The notes below the pieces were generated by a model. It did not search any database. It had not been told where the DNA came from and was given only the letters and a program-made list of their open reading frames with translations. From an uncultured Lactococcus sp. (GTDB taxonomy: Bacteria > Bacillota > Bacilli > Lactobacillales > Streptococcaceae): a stretch of 64,000 nt of DNA. This document shows positions 54,191-63,919 of this stretch, piece after piece. Within the stretch, counting starts at the first letter, position 1, and each line of letters starts with the position of its first letter. Both the position numbers and the translations under genes were made by a program. The DNA is taken from NCBI RefSeq assembly GCF_934191625.1, contig NZ_CAKPUG010000001.1, forward strand, positions 496,001-560,000, read 5' to 3'.

Positions 54191-54938
54191 TATAGCAGAA
54201 ATTATTAATAAAGCACGTGCTAATGACCGTGTTTCAGTACGAGAAATTATTTCAGAGATTTTTTTGGACTTTTTTGAACTTCATGGAGATCGTCAGTTTA
54301 CGGATGATGAAGCCATTGTTGGAGGTATTGCGACTTTTGAAGATCAAGTAGTTACCATCATAGGGATCCAAAAAGGAAAAAATCTGGAAGAAAATTTAGC
54401 AACAAACTTTGGACAACCTAGTCCTAATGGCTACCGAAAAGCTTTACGATTAATGAAACAAGCAGAAAAGTTTAAACGTCCAATCATTACTTTTGTAAAT
54501 ACAGCGGGAGCTTACCCAGGAATTGAAGCCGAAGAACGTGGCCAAGGTGAGGCAATCGCGCGTAATCTTTTTGAGATGTCTGACTTGAAAGTTCCCGTTT
54601 TGACCTTTATCACCGGTGAAGGGGGCTCAGGAGGCGCTTTAGCTTTAGCAGTCGCCAATAAAGTTTATATGTTGGAAAATGCAATGTATTCAGTACTTTC
54701 ACCAGAAGGTTTTGCAACGATCTTGTGGAAAGATGGGTCACGTCGCGATGAGGCTGCCGATTTGATGAAAATAAAAGCCGCAGATCAGCTCGAAATGGGG
54801 ATTATTGAAGGGGTTGTTCAAGAAGAAAATCTTATGGAAAACTTGAAAGCTATTATTAAGAAGGAACTCAATAGCTTAACACAACTTTCTGAGGCAGAAC
54901 TTCAAGAAAGTCGTTACCAACGTTTTAGAAAATATTAA
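54183..54938 (+). CDS. accA: Acetyl-CoA carboxylase carboxyltransferase subunit alpha
   Basis: 251-residue partner of AccD; short compared with the E. coli form because the N-terminal extension is absent, as usual in streptococci and lactococci. Core motifs: [57 protein letters not shown] and [18 protein letters not shown] text. Translation is coupled to accD. Confidence 0.95.
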   Translation: MSDIAEIINKARANDRVSVREIISEIFLDFFELHGDRQFTDDEAIVGGIATFEDQVVTIIGIQKGKNLEENLATNFGQPSPNGYRKALRLMKQAEKFKRPIITFVNTAGAYPGIEAEERGQGEAIARNLFEMSDLKVPVLTFITGEGGSGGALALAVANKVYMLENAMYSVLSPEGFATILWKDGSRRDEAADLMKIKAADQLEMGIIEGVVQEENLMENLKAIIKKELNSLTQLSEAELQESRYQRFRKY

Positions 54939-54943
54939 TTTTT

Positions 54944-54972
54944 ACAAGCAATTTTCTCTTGCTTGTTTTTTT
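54944..54972 (+). terminator. Terminator of accDA
   Basis: ACAAGCAA (54944-54951) pairs with TTGCTTGT (54959-54966), followed by seven T. Confidence 0.85.
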
Positions 54973-54975
54973 GTA

Positions 54976-55001
54976 AAAAAAAAACGCTCTATGAACGTTT
55001 T
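54976..55001 (-). terminator. Terminator of the GlsB-like gene
   Basis: Minus strand AAAACG-loop-CGTTTT with a long T run, overlapping the stop of the gene; short stem. Confidence 0.65.
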
Positions 55002-55242
55002 AGTCATTCTTTTTTCCGAATAATGCAGAAGCTACAAGTACGACTATGATTGCACCAACGATTGAAGGGATTAGAGACATCCCAGCCAACTGCGGTCCCC
55101 AATTTCCTAAAAGTTTTTGACCGACAAATGATCCTAAAAGACCCGCAACAATATTTGCAATGCAGCCCATACTTGAACCTTTTGATGTGATAGCTCCAGC
55201 AGCCATACCAATCAGCGCACCAACAATAAGTGACCAAATCAT
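55000..55242 (-). CDS. GlsB/YeaQ/YmgE family stress-associated membrane protein
   Basis: 80-residue, very hydrophobic protein with three predicted membrane segments. Gly-rich family text: IVGALIGMAAGAITSKG, then ANIVAGLLGSFVGQKLLG and IPSIVGAIIVVLVASALFG. Members are induced by general or envelope stress in several bacteria; molecular role unknown. A frame shifted by one base over the same region is not the gene. Start follows AGGAGA. Confidence 0.88.
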   Translation of the reverse strand: MIWSLIVGALIGMAAGAITSKGSSMGCIANIVAGLLGSFVGQKLLGNWGPQLAGMSLIPSIVGAIIVVLVASALFGKKND

Positions 55243-55383
55243 AAAATTATCTCCTTTATTTATATTCTTATCTTATTTTAACATAAATTTTATTTTCTTG
55301 AAAATTGCAACCTCCATTAAATGTAATAAAAAATGGGAGAATTACTTTAGTTTTTGTTAAAATAGAGAGAAGGGGGAGGATAC

Positions 55384-55734
55384 ATGTACGACTTTTATGA
55401 ATATCCAAAATGTTCAACTTGCCGTAAGGCAAAGGCAACGTTGGATAAATTAGACATAGACTATAAGGCTATTGATATTAAGCTGAATCCACCAAAAACT
55501 GAGCAATTTGAAAAATGGTTTGCAGAGATTCCTGTTAAAAAATTTTTCAATACAAGTGGTTTAGTTTATCGTGAGATGGGTTTAAAAGATAAATTGGCTG
55601 ATTTGACTCAACACGAAGCAGCTGAACTCTTGGCATCAAACGGAATGCTGGTTAAACGTCCATTGATTGTTAAAGATGGAAAAATTGTTTTGATAGGTTT
55701 TAAGGAAGAGGCGTATCAAGAGTTAGCACAATAA
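55384..55734 (+). CDS. ArsC/Spx family thioredoxin-fold protein
   Basis: 116-residue protein of the arsenate reductase-like family. The N-terminal redox motif is PKCSTCRKAKATLD (Cys 10 and Cys 13), and VKRPLIVKDGKIVLIGFKEE is the C-terminal family signature with the conserved Arg-Pro. It could be a YffB/ArsC-type reductase or an Spx/MgsR-type regulator; the Spx helix pattern that binds RNA polymerase was not recognised, so function stays open. Preceded by a GGGGGAGG ribosome site and its own promoter. Confidence 0.85.
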   Translation: MYDFYEYPKCSTCRKAKATLDKLDIDYKAIDIKLNPPKTEQFEKWFAEIPVKKFFNTSGLVYREMGLKDKLADLTQHEAAELLASNGMLVKRPLIVKDGKIVLIGFKEEAYQELAQ

Positions 55735-55739
55735 AAAGT

Positions 55740-55767
55740 AAAAGCACGACGTATGTCGTGCTTTTTT
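55740..55767. terminator. Bidirectional terminator
   Basis: AAAGCACGAC-GTAT-GTCGTGCTTT, perfect 10-bp stem with A and T tracts, between the ArsC-like gene and exoA. Confidence 0.88.
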
Positions 55768-56626
55768 AAATATTGATTTCTAAAACGATAGGTACATGGT
55801 CTTGACGGGTACCTGTATCCAAGGGTTCTGCACGAGTGATATGATTCGCTATGCGGTTAGAAACGAGCCAATAATCGATTCTCCAGCCAGAATTGTTAAT
55901 TTTAGCTGTACGTGAACGTTGGGCAAACCACGTGTAAATACTACGGTCGGGTGCATAATAGCTTTCTACATTACCGTGTATTTTACGGAAACTGTCTGTA
56001 AATCCAGCAGCTAATAAGAGGCCAAATTTTTCACGTTCTTGGTCGGTAAAACCAGCAGAATTACGGTTTCCTTTAGGGTTCGCAAGGTCTATTTCTGTGT
56101 AAGCAGCATTAAAATCGCCACATGCTAAGACCGGTTTTTGCAAATCCAGCATTTGTAAGTAGGTGCGGTATTGATCGTCCCATTGTCCACGTAAGTCCAA
56201 GCGATTAAGAGCATCGCCTGCATTTGGTGTGTAGACCGTCGTGATGAAAAACTCGGGAAATTCTAAGGTGATAATACGCCCTTCGTTATCCATAGGTTCT
56301 GGTGCCCCAATCTCAGGCATGGTGATGATAGGTTCAGGCAAACTTTTCTTATAAAGAAACATCGTTCCTGAATAACCTTTACGTGCGGGTGGTGTACTGA
56401 TACGGTGAACAATTTCATATTCTGGAAAATAATTGGCTAAAGTATCAAACACTTTGTTAGTTTTTTTGAGGTCGCCATTTAGCTTCGTTTCTTGAATAGC
56501 GATAACATCTGCCTCAGATGCGGCAAGTTGTTCAACCACAGCCATCGATAGAGCTGCACGATTACTTGTTCCAGTCAAAGCTGCATTCAGCGAATCAATA
56601 TTCCACGAAATAAATTTGTAAGTCAT
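55766..56626 (-). CDS. exoA: Exodeoxyribonuclease III family DNA repair enzyme
   Basis: 286-residue Mg-dependent AP endonuclease and 3'-5' exonuclease. Core residues: WNIDSLNAAL, IQETKLNGD (metal-binding Glu), YTPNAGDALNRLDLR, ACGDFNAAY and SGWRIDYWLVS with the final QDHVPIVLEI catalytic His. It is close to pneumococcal ExoA in these motifs. Single gene with its own transcript on the minus strand. Confidence 0.94.
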   Translation of the reverse strand: MTYKFISWNIDSLNAALTGTSNRAALSMAVVEQLAASEADVIAIQETKLNGDLKKTNKVFDTLANYFPEYEIVHRISTPPARKGYSGTMFLYKKSLPEPIITMPEIGAPEPMDNEGRIITLEFPEFFITTVYTPNAGDALNRLDLRGQWDDQYRTYLQMLDLQKPVLACGDFNAAYTEIDLANPKGNRNSAGFTDQEREKFGLLLAAGFTDSFRKIHGNVESYYAPDRSIYTWFAQRSRTAKINNSGWRIDYWLVSNRIANHITRAEPLDTGTRQDHVPIVLEINI

Positions 56627-56766
56627 AATAAAATCCTTTTATCTTTATGAGGTTAATTATAACATACCTTATCGGACGACAATCATTAAGTGAGATTGAG
56701 GGGGAATTTATTTTTAGGGAAAAACGAGTAAATCTTATTTAGAACAGGATTTACTTGAAAAGGATA

Positions 56767-56775
56767 TGCTATAAT
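56767..56775 (+). promoter_or_regulatory. metG promoter
   Basis: Extended -10 TG-C-TATAAT (hexamer 56770-56775). The 75-base leader contains a weak TTTTTTC/GGAAAAAA hairpin and the ribosome site TAGGAG. No T-box bulge was found. Confidence 0.6.
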
Positions 56776-56847
56776 AGAAACAAGGCTTTTTTCAATGTAC
56801 AATTGGGAAAAAACTAATCAAGTGGCTTTCATTAGGCTACGAATTAG

Positions 56848-58845
<1,998 letters not shown>

Positions 58846-58847
58846 TA

Positions 58848-58878
58848 AAAATAGAGAGCAACCTCTGCTCTCTATTTT
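58848..58878. terminator. Bidirectional terminator after metG
   Basis: AAAATAGAGAGCA pairs perfectly with TGCTCTCTATTTT around a five-base loop; also ends the minus-strand SDR gene. Confidence 0.88.
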
Positions 58879-59722
58879 ATTTTTTACGTTTACCCATTTG
58901 TTTTAATCCGAGATTAAAAAGTTTAATGTAAAGTTTGGGATGCGCACGGGCTGTATGTACCATCATGCGATCCACAAATGAATTATAATAACGGGACTGA
59001 GCTTTCCTGTCTGTGGCAGCCTTATAAAAGACTTGTGCCAAATCTGCCGAAGTAGCGGAACTTCCAAAGTTGCCACTGAGCGCCGCACGCACAGTTTGCA
59101 CTAAAGGTTGGTAAGGGCTGTTTGTGTGAATATTTTTTTCAGCATTTTCCATAGCGATGCTACTCCAATTGGAAGCAGTGCCGCCGGGCTGCACAACAAT
59201 AGAACGAATACCAAAAGCTTTAACTTCTGTATCCAGTACATCTGACCATTGTTGGAGTGCGGCTTTCGTAGCATGATAAAAGGCACCTAGTGGCATGTAG
59301 ACATCACCACCAATACTTGATATGTTGATGATTCGACCAAAGTGTTGTTGACGCATGATAGGAAGAACCAATTGGGTCAATTCTACAGCCCCAAAGAAAT
59401 TTGTCTCAAATTGCTTGCGGACATTTTTCATCGGAATTTCTTCAACCGGACCATACTCTCCATAGCCAGCATTATTGATTAAGACATCAATTCGTCCTGC
59501 TTGATCAAGGACGTGTTGGACAAACTCTTGATTGCTTTTGCTATCTGTAACATCAAGCTTCATCGCGTTAATCCCCTCATCAGTGGGGATTTTTTCAATA
59601 CGGCGTGCGCCAGCATAAACTTGCCAACCGCGTTGAGCAAAAGTTTTGGCAGCTTCATAACCCATGCCGTTTGATGCACCGGTGATGATAACAATTTTTT
59701 GATTATTTTCGGTATTTTTCAT
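58877..59722 (-). CDS. SDR family oxidoreductase
   Basis: 281-residue classical short-chain dehydrogenase. The nucleotide-binding loop is TGASNGMGYEAAK, NNAG follows near residue 87, and the catalytic Tyr/Lys are in YHATKAAL near 155. AGARR after the second strand suggests NADPH. It resembles the DltE-like/17-beta-HSD-like SDRs; the substrate is unknown. The C-terminal 40 residues are basic and may touch the membrane. Single gene. Confidence 0.85.
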   Translation of the reverse strand: MKNTENNQKIVIITGASNGMGYEAAKTFAQRGWQVYAGARRIEKIPTDEGINAMKLDVTDSKSNQEFVQHVLDQAGRIDVLINNAGYGEYGPVEEIPMKNVRKQFETNFFGAVELTQLVLPIMRQQHFGRIINISSIGGDVYMPLGAFYHATKAALQQWSDVLDTEVKAFGIRSIVVQPGGTASNWSSIAMENAEKNIHTNSPYQPLVQTVRAALSGNFGSSATSADLAQVFYKAATDRKAQSRYYNSFVDRMMVHTARAHPKLYIKLFNLGLKQMGKRKK

Positions 59723-59852
59723 AGCTACATTCTAGTTGAAGCATGCCCTCTTGTCAAGCTGCAACAAAAAATGACAAAATAAAGCACAAAATGTTAAAAT
59801 TAAAACACTACGAATATAAGAAGAGAAATGCAGTTTCAGAAAGGAATTAAAG

Positions 59853-60092
59853 ATGACATTTGAAGAAATTCTACCAGAACTTAAAGCTGGAAAAAAAATA
59901 GTACGCACAGGCTGGGGAGGCGCTGAAAACTATGTTGCCTTATATGACAGTATTAGACTCGATAATGGTGAAAAACTGCAAGTTACACCTTATTTCTTGA
60001 TTAATGTCACAGGAGAGGGTGAAGGTTTTAGCATGTGGGCGCCGACGCCTTGTGATGTCTTAGCGACAGACTGGATTTTAGTAAATGACTAA
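59853..60092 (+). CDS. DUF2829 (Tad2-like) family protein
   Basis: 79-residue small protein. The family pattern is clear: TFEEILPELKAGKKIVRTGWGGAENYVALYD, then TPYFLIN and WAPTPCDVLATDWILV. DUF2829 includes Tad2, phage proteins that sequester the Thoeris immune signal; most members are in phages, but cellular ones exist. Here it is not in a prophage: it begins a two-gene operon and overlaps the following SDR gene by eight bases. Upstream are an extended -10 (TAAAAT 59795-59800) and the ribosome site AAAGGA. Whether it binds a nucleotide here is unknown. Confidence 0.85.
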   Translation: MTFEEILPELKAGKKIVRTGWGGAENYVALYDSIRLDNGEKLQVTPYFLINVTGEGEGFSMWAPTPCDVLATDWILVND

Positions 60093-60804
60093 TCAAAAAT
60101 TTAAAGGTAAAAAAGTCCTAGTGACTGGTGCTGCCAGTGGCATCGGACAAGCCCAAGCTCAAGCTTTTATGCGAGAAGGAGCAGAAGTTATCGGCGTAGA
60201 CTTACAAGAATTCTCTGCGAACTTTAGAACGATTGTCTGTGATGTTTCTTGTCCTGAAAAAGTAGCTCAATTAGCTGCTCAGGTAGGTAAGATTGATATT
60301 TTGCTCAATACAGCAGGACAGCTCGATGACTATCGGACGATGGAAGACACAGATTTTTTACTGTGGAAAAAAATCTTAGCCACTAATCTTGATAGCATGT
60401 TTCTCATGTGTTCGGCCTTTCTGCCTCAAATGAAACAACAAAAGTTTGGTGTAATTATCAATATGGCTTCAGTTGCTGGTTTAGTAGCCGGTGGTGGAGG
60501 TATTGCTTATACCGCAAGTAAGCATGCAATTGTTGGATTGACGAAACAACTTGCCTTAGATGAAGCTCAGCATGGTATCCAAGTTGCAGGAATAGCACCA
60601 GGTGCTATTGATACACCGATGAATGCCAAGGATTTTACCGAAAATAATGGAGCGATGGCAAAATGGGTAGCAGCAGAGACACCTGCAAAACGCTGGGCGC
60701 AACCTCAAGAAGTCGCCGACTTGACACTATTTCTAGCTAGTCCAGAAAGTTCTTACTTGGCGGGGGCAGTTGTTCCTATTGATGGGGGCTGGACAATAAA
60801 ATAA
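60085..60804 (+). CDS. SDR family oxidoreductase, FabG-like, coupled to DUF2829 gene
   Basis: 239-residue short-chain dehydrogenase. TGAASGIGQAQAQAF is the cofactor loop; Asp in VIGVDLQ at the end of strand 2 favours NAD(H) over NADPH. NTAG replaces NNAG near residue 76, and catalytic YTASKHA lies near 154. It differs from the fab-cluster FabG and is not needed for fatty acid synthesis by context. Translation is coupled to the DUF2829 gene. Substrate unknown. Confidence 0.85.
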   Translation: MTNQKFKGKKVLVTGAASGIGQAQAQAFMREGAEVIGVDLQEFSANFRTIVCDVSCPEKVAQLAAQVGKIDILLNTAGQLDDYRTMEDTDFLLWKKILATNLDSMFLMCSAFLPQMKQQKFGVIINMASVAGLVAGGGGIAYTASKHAIVGLTKQLALDEAQHGIQVAGIAPGAIDTPMNAKDFTENNGAMAKWVAAETPAKRWAQPQEVADLTLFLASPESSYLAGAVVPIDGGWTIK

Positions 60805-60832
60805 AAACTCAATCTTCCGGATTGAGTTTTTT
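60804..60832 (+). terminator. Terminator of the DUF2829-SDR operon
   Basis: AAAACTCAATC (60804-60814) pairs with GATTGAGTTTT (60820-60830), followed by more T. Confidence 0.88.
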
Positions 60833-60867
60833 TTAGCTCACAAAGTCTTTTCATTTTTTCAGAAAAT

Positions 60868-60876
60868 TGGTATAAT
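60868..60876 (+). promoter_or_regulatory. queT promoter
   Basis: Extended -10 TG-G-TATAAT, hexamer at 60871-60876; the transcript would start near 60883, about 20 bases before the riboswitch. Confidence 0.65.
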
Positions 60877-60902
60877 ATAAAAGTTGCAATTTATCAGCAA
60901 TC

Positions 60903-60965
60903 CTCAGGACTTTTAACCTTTGCCTGAGCATATTACAGGCGGTATTTAACCGCTAAAGGAGAAAA
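60903..60965 (+). promoter_or_regulatory. PreQ1-II riboswitch
   Basis: CTCAGG/CCTGAG stem (60903-60908, 60923-60928), the conserved CATATTACA, then GCGG/CCGC stem (60939-60942, 60950-60953) and TAAAGGAGAA. This matches the preQ1-II (COG4708) consensus of Streptococcaceae. The pseudoknot includes the ribosome site, so preQ1 binding should block translation of the transporter. Confidence 0.93.
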
Positions 60966-60967
60966 AA

Positions 60968-61477
60968 TTGAAAAAATCTACTGTTTACGACATGGTAACG
61001 ATTGCCATTGTTGCTGCACTTTACGTCGTCCTTACGATGACACCACCACTAAATGCCATTTCATATGGTCCTATGCAATTTAGGATTTCAGAAATGCTCA
61101 ACTTTACAGCTTTCTTTAATAAAAAATATATTATTGCTGTGACTATTGGTTGCATGATTTCAAACTTCCTTAGTTTTACTTGGATTGATGTTATCGTGGG
61201 AGGCTTATCAACACTTATATTCTTAACTTTAGGAGTAATACTTTTTGAACGCTATATGAAACAGTATTTTTTCAAGGGTCAGCTCAATAAAGCCTTTTTC
61301 TACTTTGCAATATTCTTCTCAATCAGTATGGTAACGATCGCTTTGGAAATGCATTTCCTTTTCGGAATGCCTTTCTTCTGGACCTGGTTTACATTAGCAG
61401 TGGGTGAATTTGCGAGTTTGCTTATTGGTGCAATTATTATGGATAAACTAGGCAAGCGGATTGATTTGTCTAGATAA
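60968..61477 (+). CDS. queT: QueT family queuosine precursor transporter
   Basis: 169-residue membrane protein with about six segments (COG4708/QueT), an S-component-like importer of queuosine precursors that works with an ECF module encoded elsewhere. Family text: TIAIVAALYVVLTM, ISYGPMQFRISEMLNF, and VGEFASLLIGAIIMDKLGKRI. The start codon is TTG 60968, right behind the riboswitch ribosome site AAAGGAG. Confidence 0.93.
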   Translation: MKKSTVYDMVTIAIVAALYVVLTMTPPLNAISYGPMQFRISEMLNFTAFFNKKYIIAVTIGCMISNFLSFTWIDVIVGGLSTLIFLTLGVILFERYMKQYFFKGQLNKAFFYFAIFFSISMVTIALEMHFLFGMPFFWTWFTLAVGEFASLLIGAIIMDKLGKRIDLSR

Positions 61478-61489
61478 AATAAGAAAATA

Positions 61490-61529
61490 AAAAAGCAGAG
61501 CGTCCTCTAGATACTCTGTTTTTTTTTGT
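61490..61529. terminator. Bidirectional terminator after queT
   Basis: AGCAGAG and CTCTGTT arms with an inner CCTCTAG region, A tract before and nine T after; serves queT and the HAD gene. Confidence 0.7.
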
Positions 61530-61531
61530 AA

Positions 61532-62317
61532 CTAAATAAAGTTCCAATGTTTAAAAGCATTAACAATACCTTTTTCTGTATTTTTACTGCTGATAAAATC
61601 AGCGATTTCTTTGAGTTCAGGCACTGCGTTCCCCATAGCTGTTCCGTGGTCTGCAGCAGCTAAAAGATGTAGATCATTTCGCCCATCACCGAAAGCATAA
61701 GTTTCTCCCTTAAAGTTGAGAACCTCCTTTACATGGGTAATTCCTGTGCCTTTGTTGGTCGAGATGTTTGTAATATCGATAGAAGTAGGAGCATTCATAA
61801 AGAAATTTAGTTCGGGCATCTGGGCTTTATAGTAATCCACTTGTGTTAGTTTGTCAGTCAGCAATAAGAGCATATTAATTTCTTCTGATTTGTAACCTTC
61901 AGGATCAATCTTAGGAAGTGGCATATGTGTATAAGCATAAGCTTGTCGAACAAAGTCCGTATGACGATCTACCCAATAGCCCTCTTTCCCATAAAAGGCA
62001 AGAGCTTCGTCTTGTTCAATGGCTAACGTGTGCAGTTTTTCGATGTTTTCAATTGAAATGGCATCCTTATATATCGTTTCGCCATCTAAAACGATATATT
62101 GTCCATTCATAGCAACAGCACCAGTAATTCCAGTAGCCTCCATAATCTTGTCGAGCTCAAAATGCCCACGGCCTGTGGCGATAAAAGGCAGTACCCCATT
62201 TCGGCGTATTTCATGAATAGCGTCGATGACATCAGTATCTAATTTACTCTGTTCATTAAGCAAGGTTCCGTCAAGATCAAAAAAGGCTAAAGCCTTGTAA
62301 GCGTTTATATTTTCCAT
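61532..62317 (-). CDS. Cof-type HAD family phosphatase
   Basis: 261-residue HAD-IIB phosphatase. Motif I FFDLDGTLLNE (Asp nucleophile near residue 14), motif II ATGRGHFE, a Lys in STNKGTG (motif III) and motif IV FGDGRNDLHLL. Members hydrolyse sugar phosphates or flavin phosphates; the substrate cannot be read from sequence. Single gene on the minus strand. Confidence 0.9.
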   Translation of the reverse strand: MENINAYKALAFFDLDGTLLNEQSKLDTDVIDAIHEIRRNGVLPFIATGRGHFELDKIMEATGITGAVAMNGQYIVLDGETIYKDAISIENIEKLHTLAIEQDEALAFYGKEGYWVDRHTDFVRQAYAYTHMPLPKIDPEGYKSEEINMLLLLTDKLTQVDYYKAQMPELNFFMNAPTSIDITNISTNKGTGITHVKEVLNFKGETYAFGDGRNDLHLLAAADHGTAMGNAVPELKEIADFISSKNTEKGIVNAFKHWNFI

Positions 62318-62494
62318 AAGTTAATTGTATCACAATAGTACGTTTTGTGTTAATAATCCTTTTTTTGGTATGTTGTCATACTTGATTGCTTCCAAATTAC
62401 TTTAAAAGTTATAAGTCAGAATTTTTTAAATAATATAGGATAAATGTTAAGATGAACTTATAAGCATAGAATGAAACGAAAGGATGTGTTTGTT

Positions 62495-63253
62495 TTGAGG
62501 AAATATCTGATTCTCTCTGGTATAGCTTTGATGCTCTTAGCAGGCTGTTCGAAACAAGGCAATCAAAGTTCCGGGGAGAGTGAAAGTAAACAAAGTACTA
62601 CAATTTCAACTTCTCAAGAGAAAACATCCGTAAGTGAAAAGATAACTTCGGAAAAAGAGGAGGTCAAAATGATGAAAGTTCTAGAAGCTGTTACAGAAAA
62701 GAAGAATTTAGCTGTGATTGAAAAAAGCATCAAATCTGGCCAATCTGACATTAATGAAAGAAATGCAAAAGGAGAATCGCCTTTACTTATAGCGACACAC
62801 GAAAATAATGTGGCCTTAGCTCAGCTTCTAATAGATAATGGTGCAGATGTTAATTTACAAGATCATATTCAAGATTCGCCTTACCTCTATGCAGCGGCTC
62901 AAGGTAAAACGGAAATCCTGCGGTATATTTTGGCACACAGTAAACCTGATCAAAAAGTCTACAATCGCTTTGGTGGCAATGCTTTGATTCCAGCAGCTGA
63001 GAAAGGACATTTAGAAAATGTAAAATTATTATTGGAAGATGGTCAAGTCGATATTGATCACCAAAATAATTATGGGTATACAGCACTGATTGAAGCAGTA
63101 GCATTAAGGGATGGCTCAGCACATTATCAACAAATAGTAAAAACTCTCTTGCAATATAAAGCGAACACCGAATTACGTGACAATAAAAATTTAACCGCTT
63201 TAGATTACGCTAAACAACTCGGTTATTCAGGTATGATTGAGTTGTTAAGTTAA
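62495..63253 (+). CDS. Ankyrin-repeat lipoprotein
   Basis: Secreted lipid-anchored protein of about 252 residues. The TTG at 62495 is preferred: AAAGGA lies ten bases upstream and it gives a clean signal peptide (MRKYLILSGIALMLLAGC). ATG 62471 in frame adds eight residues and has no ribosome site. A Ser/Glu-rich linker precedes about five ankyrin repeats (for example KGESPLLIATHENNVALAQLLIDNGADVN). Ankyrin repeats bind proteins; outside the cell the partner is unknown. Monocistronic, with no obvious terminator. Confidence 0.82.
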   Translation: MRKYLILSGIALMLLAGCSKQGNQSSGESESKQSTTISTSQEKTSVSEKITSEKEEVKMMKVLEAVTEKKNLAVIEKSIKSGQSDINERNAKGESPLLIATHENNVALAQLLIDNGADVNLQDHIQDSPYLYAAAQGKTEILRYILAHSKPDQKVYNRFGGNALIPAAEKGHLENVKLLLEDGQVDIDHQNNYGYTALIEAVALRDGSAHYQQIVKTLLQYKANTELRDNKNLTALDYAKQLGYSGMIELLS

Positions 63254-63314
63254 AAAAGCTATACATAATATAATGAGAAAAAAGTTATAAAAAATAAATA
63301 AATTAAACTTTATA

Positions 63315-63344
63315 TTGGACTTTAATATGAAAATGTCTTATAAT
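63315..63344 (+). promoter_or_regulatory. uspA promoter
   Basis: -35 TTGGAC (63315-63320), 18-bp spacer, -10 TATAAT (63339-63344), followed by the ribosome site AAAGGAGG. Confidence 0.7.
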
Positions 63345-63365
63345 AAAGAAAAGGAGGCGTTTACA

Positions 63366-63791
63366 ATGAGAGAAAATTATAATAACATTTTAGTCGCAGT
63401 AGATGGATCTGACCAAGCAAATCAGGCTATTCAAGAAGCTATTGAGATTTCAAAAAGAAATCAAGCAACTTTATTTGTAGTACATGCTAAGGATGTTGCA
63501 CAGCTTTATGGTACAGCATATATCATGCCAGCTGTGTTAGAAGAAGCAGAAAAACAATCAGCAGAAGTCCTTGATGAAGCAGGAAAACTCATCGGAGACA
63601 AAGTTGAGTACAAAGCTTTCCAAGTGAGTGGTTCTCCTAAAAAAGAAATCGTTGATTTCGCTGAAGAAAATGATATCGACCTGATAGTTATGGGTTCAAC
63701 AGGTAAGGGCGCTATTGACCGTGTACTTGTAGGGTCTACTGCAAGTTATGTGGTTAACCATGCACCATGTAATGTTATGGTTGTAAAATAA
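63366..63791 (+). CDS. Universal stress protein, UspA family
   Basis: 141-residue nucleotide-binding stress protein. NILVAVDGSDQANQAIQEAIE is the N-terminal motif and the ATP-binding signature GSTGKGAIDRVLVGSTASYVVNHAPCNVMVV is complete (G-2x-G-9x-G-S/T). Start ATG 63366 follows AAAGGAGG; the longer frame from 63315 overlaps the promoter. Confidence 0.93.
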   Translation: MRENYNNILVAVDGSDQANQAIQEAIEISKRNQATLFVVHAKDVAQLYGTAYIMPAVLEEAEKQSAEVLDEAGKLIGDKVEYKAFQVSGSPKKEIVDFAEENDIDLIVMGSTGKGAIDRVLVGSTASYVVNHAPCNVMVVK

Positions 63792-63802
63792 GTAAGTATT
63801 GT

Positions 63803-63833
63803 AAAAGTCGAAAGGAGTAGCTTTCGGCTTTTT
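63803..63833 (+). terminator. Terminator of the uspA-like gene
   Basis: AAAAGTCGAAAG (63803-63814) pairs with CTTTCGGCTTTT (one G-U pair), followed by T residues. Confidence 0.82.
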
Positions 63834-63853
63834 AATATGCTAAAAAGCTAGTA

Positions 63854-63883
63854 TTGAAAGTTAAGGGTTTAAAATGTTACAAT
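63854..63883 (+). promoter_or_regulatory. Promoter of the gene at the window end
   Basis: -35 TTGAAA (63854-63859), 18-bp spacer, -10 TACAAT (63878-63883) with an upstream TG. Confidence 0.6.
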
Positions 63884-63919
63884 AAAGAGTAATATTAAGT
63901 TTTAGAACAGAGAAATAAT

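Noticed and set aside
55004..55237. Cys/Tyr-rich minus-strand frame of 77 codons
   Set aside because: Shifted frame within the GlsB-like gene, whose own frame has the family pattern and a ribosome site.
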